Source: DAOSEC01 sp035362935
GTDB lineage: Bacteria; Bacillota_I; Bacilli_A; ML615J-28; CAG-313
Reading direction: 5' to 3'
Length of the DNA stretch: 64,000 nucleotides
Assembly (NCBI GenBank): GCA_035362935.1
Contig: DAOSEC010000009.1
Location: 12,885-76,884, forward strand
In this document: positions 58,140-64,000 of the stretch, in pieces
Layout of the letters: the number at the start of each line of letters is the position of its first letter
How positions within the stretch are numbered: the first letter of the stretch is position 1
Position numbers and translations under genes: made by a program
Notes under the pieces: model-generated
The model's database searches: none
Told to the model about the DNA's origin: nothing
What the model saw: the letters and a program-made list of their open reading frames with translations, nothing else

Positions 58140-59444
58140 ATGCCGGTAATCATCGATAATGTCAAAGTAGGAACGTTTATCAAAGAAAAACTGAAAGGGA
58201 AAAATATGTCGCAAGATGATCTTGCAAATTATTTGTCGATCTCGAAATCTGCTGTTTCGCAAAATTTATCAGGAAAAAGTTCGTTTGATCTACAAAATTT
58301 GCTGATGATTTCCGAGTTATTTGATGTGACACTGGATCAGCTACTCACGCAAAAAATAGATTCCGACCAGATACCGGTATCCGAATTTGAACGACTTGCG
58401 CGGAAAGGTCTATCTGAAGTCATGACACTAGGACTAGATAATCCAAACATCTTTCATCTAGATATTTACGGAAAATATTTTGTAGAATATGTTTTGGCTT
58501 TGAATGACATTGAATTGTTTGAATATCTACATATCAATGCTCTAATTGAGTTAAATGCTAATTCAGGCAGAGAAAAAGATATATTACTTCAAATAATATT
58601 GTTTTGTATCAAACACAACAGTGCAGTTTATCCATATTATATCGGATTTTATGCAACAGTAGCAGGGTCATTTCGCATTGATGATGGAACAATAGAAAAG
58701 TTTATATGGAAATATATCGAAGATAAGCATCAAGAACAATTGATTTTATCTCTATTTTATATTGAGTATATGAAGACCAAAAGAGTACTTAAATTTTGGA
58801 AAAAAACAACCACCTATCATATTTTATCATATCATGAGTGGTTAGAAATATGTGCAATATATCACCTTGAGTTTGTTTTCTCAATTATTCACAAACCATT
58901 AATGGAACACATTCAATTGTCAAAAATGATAGGACTCTTTCACCAATATCACTTTTATAATGGGATTAAGATACTATCACAAACGATCTGCAGTGTTCCA
59001 AATGAGTATGAGCAGAAATTAGGTTATGATATTCAAGAATCCTTTGAACTACTTTGTGAATTAGACTTTAGTGATATTATCGAAAACATGATCAACAGTT
59101 TTCCAGCACTGATCGTACAACCTGGGATGATTAAAGCAATCAAATCAAACTCAAAAAAAGTCATTGAGTTGCTATACACAAAATTTGCTAATAAACTTCA
59201 CTTCCGTGATATTGGAGCAGTTGTTGCATCGACAGGTAATCATCAACTTATGAGTCAATTGTTGAATCAGTTAACAACCGATGATAGGAATTTGGCACTA
59301 TCGTTTACCAAAACAGATGATATTGATATGATGCTGGTTCTTATCAAAGGAGGAGCAACATTTTCAAGAAAATACTACAATCAATTTGCTGAGGAAAAAA
59401 TGAATCATTTAGTACATCACCTTATCAAGAGCAGTGAGGAATAA
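58140..59444 (+). CDS. XRE-family HTH regulator with long helical-repeat C-terminus
   Basis: 434 residues. An N-terminal helix-turn-helix (about 8-68; MSQDDLANYLSISKSAVSQNLSGKSSFDL) is followed by about 350 residues of helical repeats. The last 100 residues look ankyrin-like: SKKVIELLYTKF, NHQLMSQLLNQL and DDIDMMLVLIKGGA, in the usual 33-residue rhythm with the GGA turn. Such a fusion suggests a regulator with a protein-binding sensor. It is not a known restriction or phage regulator by eye. GAGGTGG ribosome site. Two bases separate it from a membrane protein gene. Confidence 0.72.
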   Translation: MPVIIDNVKVGTFIKEKLKGKNMSQDDLANYLSISKSAVSQNLSGKSSFDLQNLLMISELFDVTLDQLLTQKIDSDQIPVSEFERLARKGLSEVMTLGLDNPNIFHLDIYGKYFVEYVLALNDIELFEYLHINALIELNANSGREKDILLQIILFCIKHNSAVYPYYIGFYATVAGSFRIDDGTIEKFIWKYIEDKHQEQLILSLFYIEYMKTKRVLKFWKKTTTYHILSYHEWLEICAIYHLEFVFSIIHKPLMEHIQLSKMIGLFHQYHFYNGIKILSQTICSVPNEYEQKLGYDIQESFELLCELDFSDIIENMINSFPALIVQPGMIKAIKSNSKKVIELLYTKFANKLHFRDIGAVVASTGNHQLMSQLLNQLTTDDRNLALSFTKTDDIDMMLVLIKGGATFSRKYYNQFAEEKMNHLVHHLIKSSEE

Positions 59445-59446
59445 AA

Positions 59447-60157
59447 ATGGAGTTTTTTAAAAATAATTTTGAAATAATAATAATAGTCCTTTCAATCATT
59501 ATGCTGCTTATATTGATTAGAGTTTATCTTTACAATGTATATTATTCTAAGTACTTTACAAACAAAAAGTTTCAAGTCCGTAGTACTTATGAAATAAATC
59601 CGAAAGATCAATCAAAAAGTTTTGTAATATATGTGTATAATAAAAACATCAACGATGTTTCGATCAATTCATTGGGATTTATTTATCGTAATCAAAGCAT
59701 TGACTATTTCAAAAAAATAAAAGAAGAACTGATTGCGAAAGATGATATGAAGTTAGTTATTCCTTCAAGGGATGCGATAAAAGTTATAGTGCCCGTGGAC
59801 GAATTTGAATTAATAATTTATGAAAACAATCGCAGTAAAAAGACGATTGGTTCAATACTTTGTTATGTGACCGATACACTTGGAGTACAATCCAAATACA
59901 AAGCAAAAAGTGTGCAGTATATTGTTAAGAAAGATTATCGCCAACGGGTCAAAGATTTGAAAAACCAGGTAAAAAAAGCAAAACAAGAGGTTAGGATAGA
60001 GCGTCGCAATGACCAAAGGATTAGAAGAGAAGATCAATCCCATCAAAGAAAGATTAAGAAAGAGGTAAATCACATCAAAAAAGAACCAAATCGAAAACTT
60101 TTAAAATTCATGGATTCAATAGATAAAATGATGAGAAAATTATTTAAAAAGCCATAA
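59447..60157 (+). CDS. Membrane-anchored protein with basic coiled-coil tail, unknown
   Basis: 236 residues, not recognised. One N-terminal membrane helix (about 9-28), a predicted beta-rich domain (about 40-150: FVIYVYNKNINDVSINSLGF, KLVIPSRDAIKVIVPVDEFELIIYEN), then a strongly basic charged helix (about 160-236, with RIERRNDQRIRRED and HQRKIKKEVNHIKKE). If the helix is N-out, the rest would be cytosolic and the basic tail could bind nucleic acid or phospholipid. It is tightly coupled to the XRE gene, and its stop lies in the loop of a terminator. Confidence 0.65.
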   Translation: MEFFKNNFEIIIIVLSIIMLLILIRVYLYNVYYSKYFTNKKFQVRSTYEINPKDQSKSFVIYVYNKNINDVSINSLGFIYRNQSIDYFKKIKEELIAKDDMKLVIPSRDAIKVIVPVDEFELIIYENNRSKKTIGSILCYVTDTLGVQSKYKAKSVQYIVKKDYRQRVKDLKNQVKKAKQEVRIERRNDQRIRREDQSHQRKIKKEVNHIKKEPNRKLLKFMDSIDKMMRKLFKKP

Positions 60158-60167
60158 TGGCTTTTTT
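60146..60167 (+). terminator. Terminator containing the stop codon
   Basis: AAAAAGCC / GGCTTTTTT stem with ATAAT loop; the upstream gene's TAA overlaps the loop. Confidence 0.85.
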
Positions 60168-60177
60168 CATATTTTAC

Positions 60178-60208
60178 TTGACACTCACGTAACGTAATAG
60201 TTTATACT
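60178..60208 (+). promoter_or_regulatory. MerR-type promoter with 19-bp spacer
   Basis: TTGACA (60178-60183) and TATACT (60203-60208) are 19 bp apart, longer than the usual 17 and the hallmark of MerR-regulated promoters. The spacer contains CTCACGTAACGT, with a right half matching the inverted partner at five of seven positions. The regulator encoded next would untwist this promoter when ligand binds. Confidence 0.78.
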
Positions 60209-60231
60209 ATGGGTGAAGCGGGGTGATGCAC

Positions 60232-60972
60232 GTGTTAAAAGTGAAAGAAGTTGCTAAAATTGCTGGGATTAGTGTGCGAACACTTCGTTATTATGATGAA
60301 GTGGGACTACTTCGTCCTTATGTTGATCCGGTGAATCAATATAGGTACTATCAGAAAAAGGACTTGAAACGATTGTGGGAAATACTATTTTTGAAAGAAC
60401 TTGGATTTTCCATCGAACAGATTCGCTCCTTTGTTGAAAGTAATATCACTAAGCAAAATGAGTTTTTATCGTTACAAAAAGAAGAACTTATAATGAGAAA
60501 AAGACGGATTGATCAAATGATTGATTCTGTAGAACAAATTCAAAAGAAAGGGTTTGAAACAAATATGTTGAATGATTTTAATTTAGAGGACATTAAAAAA
60601 CACCAAAAAAAGTATGAAGAAGAAGCGAAAAGCAAATGGGGAAACACCTCAGCTTACAAGGAGTCCAATCGTAGATCAAAATCTTATGATGCGAAAACAT
60701 GGGAAACGATAGGAAGTGAGTCGAATGCCATTTACCAAGGGCTTGCTAAATTAATGGATCAACCAGTTGATCATCAAGATGTTCAAGCACTCGTTAAGCA
60801 ATGGCAAGATCTCATATCAAAATACTTTTACCCATGTGATAATGATATGTTGAGAGGTTTAGGTCAAATGTATATCTCAGATAACAGATTTACCATAAAC
60901 ATTGACAAAACAAAAGAAGGGCTAGCTAACTTTATGCATTTAGCCATCGAGCATTATTGTAATCATGTATAA
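60232..60972 (+). CDS. MerR-family regulator with TipAS drug-binding domain
   Basis: About 246 residues. N-terminal MerR winged HTH (KVKEVAKIAGISVRTLRYYDEVGLLRP), a coiled linker, then a TipAS domain (about 125-246: SKWGNTSAYKESNRRSKSYDAKTW, ISKYFYPCDNDMLRGLGQMYISDNRFTINIDK). TipA and Mta-type proteins bind peptide or multidrug ligands and activate resistance genes, and they control their own 19-bp-spacer promoter, seen just upstream. Start: GTG 60232 fits GGGGTGA best; ATG 60226 and GTG 60223 are in-frame alternatives. The following MATE exporter is an obvious target. Confidence 0.87.
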   Translation: MLKVKEVAKIAGISVRTLRYYDEVGLLRPYVDPVNQYRYYQKKDLKRLWEILFLKELGFSIEQIRSFVESNITKQNEFLSLQKEELIMRKRRIDQMIDSVEQIQKKGFETNMLNDFNLEDIKKHQKKYEEEAKSKWGNTSAYKESNRRSKSYDAKTWETIGSESNAIYQGLAKLMDQPVDHQDVQALVKQWQDLISKYFYPCDNDMLRGLGQMYISDNRFTINIDKTKEGLANFMHLAIEHYCNHV

Positions 60973-61007
60973 GAAAAGGAAAGGCAGTAATATGCCTTTC
61001 TTTTCTT
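60971..61007 (+). terminator. Hairpin between merR and mate genes
   Basis: AAGAAAAGGAAAGGCA pairs with TGCCTTTCTTTTCTT around GTAATA. It would end the MerR transcript; the -35 of the next promoter overlaps its edge. Confidence 0.8.
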
Positions 61008-61034
61008 GAAATCGTAGCTATTTTTTGGTATAAT
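61006..61034 (+). promoter_or_regulatory. Promoter of the MATE gene
   Basis: TTGAAA at 61006-61011, 17-bp spacer, TATAAT at 61029-61034. Confidence 0.7.
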
Positions 61035-61063
61035 GTCTCATGTGTAAAGAATGGTGATTAAAA

Positions 61064-62485
61064 ATGACTGCTTCGCTCGAGAAGAAGAAAAATTATATAT
61101 TAAAAGATAAAAATATCGCAAAAGGGATGTTGATTTTAGCGATACCAATTATGTTTAGTAATTTGTTAAAATCCATCCATGACTTTGTTGACATGATCTT
61201 TGTTGCACCACTTGGTGATAGTGAAATTGCATCGATTACAATCACAGCATCGATCATTGCCATCTCTCATGCGTTAGCCATGGGGATGATGATTGCCGGT
61301 ACTGCTCTCATCTCGCAATACTTAGGAGCAAAAAAGGTTGGAGACGCGCGAAAAGTTGCATCCCAACTCTTAATCCTAAGCACAGGAATAGGGGTTGTAT
61401 TCAATGCAATTTTATATTTTTTAACTCCCACGATAATGTCGTGGATGGGAGCAACCGGTGATACGCTTACATTTTCGATTGAATATGTTCGCATACGTTC
61501 GTTTGAAATGGTTCCTTTGTTTGTATTTTTTGCATTTCATGCAAGTAGACAAGCTAGTGGAGATACGTCTTCTCCGGTCTATTTAAATACAGTTTCGATT
61601 CTTTTAAATATTTTATTAACATGGTATTTTGTAAGTGTTTTAAAACTAGGCGTAGCCGGTGCTGCATATTCTACATTAATCGCAAATGCGATTATCATGC
61701 CCGTAGCTTTATATATGTTATTCCTAGATAAAAAATCAGAAGTCATTGTGACGAAAGAATCCTTAAAACCAAATGGGCGATTGATGTGGACTATCTTTAA
61801 TTTAGGTTGGCCAAGTGCTGTATCACAAGCACTAACCTCTCTTGGATTTGTTATTATTAATGCGATTACCCTTTCTTATGGCGATGCAACGGTATCGGCA
61901 TTTGGAGTTGCTAACCGAATCAATAGTTTACTACTGATGCCAGCAATGGGAATTGGGGGAGTACTCGCAACCTTTGTTGGTCAAAATATTGGAGCAGAAA
62001 ACGTCAAACGCGCGAAAAAATCTGTTTGGGCAGCGATGAAGTTAAGTGTTGGAGTATGTGGAGTAGGTGCACTTATACTACTACCAATCCGAGGGTTACT
62101 GGTTCAGCTATTCTTATCAGGTGAAGCCTATGAAATCAGTAAAACATACCTCGTCTTTTTACTAGCAGGATTACCATTAATGGGCGTATTCCAAACATTT
62201 ATGGGATCTTATCAAGGAGCTGGTAGAACTGATCTTAGTTTATCTTTATCAATGATAAGATTATGGGGGTTACGTCTACCAATGATTTACTTATTTATGG
62301 CAATCACTCCATGGGGAATCAACGGTATGTGGTATGCGATGGTGTTAAGTAATGTAGGTGCTGGTATCTTAGGGTTATTCTATTATACAAAATTAGACTT
62401 TAAACCAAGAATCAGAGGAAAAGCAATCAAATTTATTGAGATGAGAGATGATAACGATGAGGATTCTGAAGAAGCATTTGCTTGA
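61064..62485 (+). CDS. MATE family efflux transporter
   Basis: 473-residue membrane exporter with about 12 helices, driven by Na+ or H+. MATE features: GMLILAIPIMFSNLLKSIHDFVDMIFVAPLGDSEIAS in helix 1, SQYLGAKKVGDARK, RQASGDTSSPVYLN, GWPSAVSQAL in the second half, VGQNIGAENVKRAKK and FQTFMGSYQGAGRTDLSLSL. It likely removes cationic drugs or metabolites and sits after the TipA-like regulator. Its own promoter has a normal 17-bp spacer, so control by the MerR protein is uncertain. The 3' end overlaps the next gene by 38 bases. Confidence 0.88.
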   Translation: MTASLEKKKNYILKDKNIAKGMLILAIPIMFSNLLKSIHDFVDMIFVAPLGDSEIASITITASIIAISHALAMGMMIAGTALISQYLGAKKVGDARKVASQLLILSTGIGVVFNAILYFLTPTIMSWMGATGDTLTFSIEYVRIRSFEMVPLFVFFAFHASRQASGDTSSPVYLNTVSILLNILLTWYFVSVLKLGVAGAAYSTLIANAIIMPVALYMLFLDKKSEVIVTKESLKPNGRLMWTIFNLGWPSAVSQALTSLGFVIINAITLSYGDATVSAFGVANRINSLLLMPAMGIGGVLATFVGQNIGAENVKRAKKSVWAAMKLSVGVCGVGALILLPIRGLLVQLFLSGEAYEISKTYLVFLLAGLPLMGVFQTFMGSYQGAGRTDLSLSLSMIRLWGLRLPMIYLFMAITPWGINGMWYAMVLSNVGAGILGLFYYTKLDFKPRIRGKAIKFIEMRDDNDEDSEEAFA

Positions 62486-63413
62486 TGAATTGTCACAAGC
62501 CGAAGGGTTTGTTACCTATGGCGTGATCCCATTTATCGAGTATCAACTTGCAACATCGTTTACGCGAACAGGATATGAATTTGCGAAAACGATCATAAGT
62601 TTTGCATTGCCATATGAATCAAACAACCCTGTTTTAAAAAAGGGTGAGTATCGGTTTGCTAAATTTGCATATGGAGTTGATTATCATCGTGTTGTGTTTG
62701 AAAAAATTTTCAACATCAAAGAACAATTAGAGCGTGAGTTTGGAGTGTTTCAGTATTCAATCAATGTTGATACCAATTGGCTGGATGAAAAGACAATCGC
62801 ATCGATGGCAGGTATTGGTTTTATTGGTCGAAATACACTCGTCATTTCCAAACAAAAGGGAAGTTTCTTTGTGCTCGGAGAACTATGCTTAGATCTTGAA
62901 AGTGAATTCTATACTTCAAGCATCCAAAATGGATGTCATCATTGCAAACGATGTGTTGATGCTTGTCCAACCAGTGCAATTCAAATGAATGCATCCGATT
63001 TCGTCAAAGAGAGGTGTTTATCCCACTTAACTCAGCGGAAAAATCCATTTGACGATATCGCCTTTGATTCGGTCGTTGAAACCATTTTTGGATGTGATAT
63101 TTGTCAAGAAGTGTGTCCGTATAATCAAAAACAACAAGCATTTGATCCACTACTATCCATTGATCCGTTATCGATTACTACACTGGATCAGTTTTTAAAG
63201 ATGACGAAAGATGTTTACGATACCGTTTATTTGGATAAAACCTTCCATTGGGTTCGCTATGAAGTGATTTTAAGAAACATCATTATTGCATCAGTCAATC
63301 AAGGAACGATCACGAAGGAAAAGTTAGAAGAAATAAGAAGAACATATCATTACTTACCATGGATGATACCAATCATAAATCAAGCAATCGAAAGGATGAA
63401 CGAACGTGGGTAA
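62448..63413 (+). CDS. queG: Epoxyqueuosine reductase
   Basis: Last step of queuosine synthesis on tRNA position 34, reducing epoxyqueuosine with cobalamin and two [4Fe-4S] clusters. Diagnostic: VDTNWLDEKTIASMAGIGFIGRNTLVI, then the ferredoxin-like cysteines in CHHCKRCVDACPTSAI and CDICQEVCPYNQ. 321 residues at the longest start. The start is uncertain: ATG 62448 is far inside the MATE gene with a weak site; ATG 62457 and TTG 62478 (behind GAAGAAG) are possible. Overlaps trmL by eight bases. Confidence 0.9.
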   Translation: MITMRILKKHLLDELSQAEGFVTYGVIPFIEYQLATSFTRTGYEFAKTIISFALPYESNNPVLKKGEYRFAKFAYGVDYHRVVFEKIFNIKEQLEREFGVFQYSINVDTNWLDEKTIASMAGIGFIGRNTLVISKQKGSFFVLGELCLDLESEFYTSSIQNGCHHCKRCVDACPTSAIQMNASDFVKERCLSHLTQRKNPFDDIAFDSVVETIFGCDICQEVCPYNQKQQAFDPLLSIDPLSITTLDQFLKMTKDVYDTVYLDKTFHWVRYEVILRNIIIASVNQGTITKEKLEEIRRTYHYLPWMIPIINQAIERMNERG

Positions 63414-63927
63414 TATTCATATCGTACTATTTGAACCTGAAATTCCCCAAAACGCAGGTAATATTTTAAGAACGTGTGCTGGAACTAACTCAATCGTTCA
63501 CTTTATTCGTCCGCTTGGGTTTTCATTAAGTGACAAAGCACTAAACCGATCTGCTGTGAATTATAAGGAATTTGCGACATTTTATATCTATGATGACTGG
63601 GATGATTTTTTGTCAAAAAATCAAGGAGAGATGTATTTTTTCACAAGATATGGTATGAAAACACCACATCATTTAGATCTTGCTGATGTCAATAAGGATT
63701 ATTATTTTGTGATCGGAAAAGAGTCAACCGGGATTGATAAATCGATTTTAAAGGCTAATATCGAGCGCTGTATAAGGTTACCAATGAATGAGAACATCAG
63801 AAGTTTAAATGTTTCAAATGTTGCTGCAATCGCAATTTACGAGGCATTACGTCAACAAAACTATCGTGATTTATTGGACCACGAGCCAGACACCATGAAA
63901 GGCAAAGATTACTTACTAAAAGACTAG
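63406..63927 (+). CDS. trmL: tRNA (cytidine/uridine-34-2'-O)-methyltransferase
   Basis: SPOUT methyltransferase adding a 2'-O-methyl to the wobble base of tRNA-Leu isoacceptors. Begins MGNIHIVLFEPEIPQNAGNI; motif 2 is VIGKESTGID and motif 3 RLPMNENIRSLNVSNVAAIAIYEAL, holding the SAM knot. 173 residues. GTG start at 63406 behind AAAGGATG. Overlap with queG links two enzymes that act on tRNA position 34. Confidence 0.93.
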   Translation: MGNIHIVLFEPEIPQNAGNILRTCAGTNSIVHFIRPLGFSLSDKALNRSAVNYKEFATFYIYDDWDDFLSKNQGEMYFFTRYGMKTPHHLDLADVNKDYYFVIGKESTGIDKSILKANIERCIRLPMNENIRSLNVSNVAAIAIYEALRQQNYRDLLDHEPDTMKGKDYLLKD

Positions 63928-63977
63928 AGAAGGAAAGCAAATACGGGTAGTGTCAAATAGTTTTGGGATAAAAGTGA

Positions 63978-63983
63978 TATAAT
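63978..63983 (+). promoter_or_regulatory. -10 box of a gene beyond the window
   Basis: TATAAT preceded by TGA as an extended -10 (GTGATATAAT). It lies 51 bases after trmL and near the window end; no ORF starts before the end. Confidence 0.45.
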
Positions 63984-64000
63984 CATAGTTTGCATAAAGA

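Noticed and set aside
60223..60231. Upstream starts (GTG 60223, ATG 60226) for the MerR gene
   Set aside because: They overlap the GGGGTGA ribosome site; GTG 60232 gives correct spacing and the usual MerR beginning.
1..64000. Mycoplasma-type code with UGA as tryptophan
   Set aside because: Many genes end cleanly at TGA followed by a terminator or the next start, and Trp codons are TGG.
1..64000. Prophage, transposon or integrated island
   Set aside because: No transposase, integrase, phage structural gene, flanking repeat or abrupt base-composition change was seen; gene content looks core.

Overview
The window is a gene-dense stretch of a low-GC bacterial chromosome, with short intergenic gaps and no gene-free stretch over 300 bases. 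Many genes end in in-frame TGA, and Trp is encoded by TGG in the genes read, so the code is standard (table 11). That argues against Mycoplasma or Spiroplasma. A PPi-type phosphofructokinase, a YhbD/bactofilin pair, RNase J, ECF sigma/anti-sigma pairs and large Ig-like lipoproteins suggest a Bacilli lineage near the Mollicutes (Acholeplasmatales, Izemoplasmatales or Haloplasmatales-like). This placement is inference. No phage, IS element, CRISPR array, rRNA operon or replication origin is visible.

Layout. 1-3.9 kb: a degenerate GGDEF/receiver protein coupled to a HEAT-repeat family 2 glycosyltransferase, resembling the Bacillus YdaK/YdaM exopolysaccharide arrangement. 3.9-13.5 kb: glycerophosphodiesterase, an SLC45-like sugar transporter with a direct-repeat operator, PPi-phosphofructokinase, a nucleotidase lipoprotein overlapped by a Nudix gene, DegV, and a U32 peptidase-family protein. 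13.5-21.3 kb: threonine aldolase, lipoate ligase, gcvT, gcvH, gcvPA, gcvPB and lpd, a complete glycine-forming and glycine-cleaving set. 21.3-32.2 kb: bactofilin and YhbD, ADP-ribose pyrophosphatase, a VOC protein, GH3 glucosidase, a glutamine-amidotransferase-like hydrolase, a P-type ATPase with a long charged N-terminus, an HD hydrolase and an acetyltransferase-like protein.

32.3-46.6 kb: two ECF sigma factor modules flank a mixed block. The block holds AlkD-like repair, a thioredoxin-CcdA fusion, a GH18 enzyme, a lipid kinase, YebC, an AAC(6')-like acetyltransferase, an unknown protein, RNase J and L33. The second module comprises an acidic-tailed lipoprotein, a sigma factor and a membrane protein. 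The lipoprotein and the membrane protein share an extracellular domain and a run of 36-39 almost purely acidic residues. 46.7-57 kb: RarA, a tRNA-Thr, an APH-like kinase, a GNAT enzyme, YccF, a 1446-residue lipoprotein (nine Ig-like domains, beta-helix, peptidoglycan amidase) and an EF-G paralogue lacking the catalytic histidine. 57-64 kb: a 2-hydroxyacid dehydrogenase, an XRE regulator with an unknown membrane coiled-coil partner, a TipA-type MerR regulator with a 19-bp-spacer promoter next to a MATE exporter, then queG and trmL, which both modify tRNA position 34.

The strongest candidates for undescribed biology are the acidic-tail ECF module (43.7-46.6 kb), its relation to the module at 33 kb, the XRE/membrane pair at 58.1-60.2 kb, the amidase lipoprotein and the EF-G paralogue. 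All functions are read from sequence motifs without database searches.
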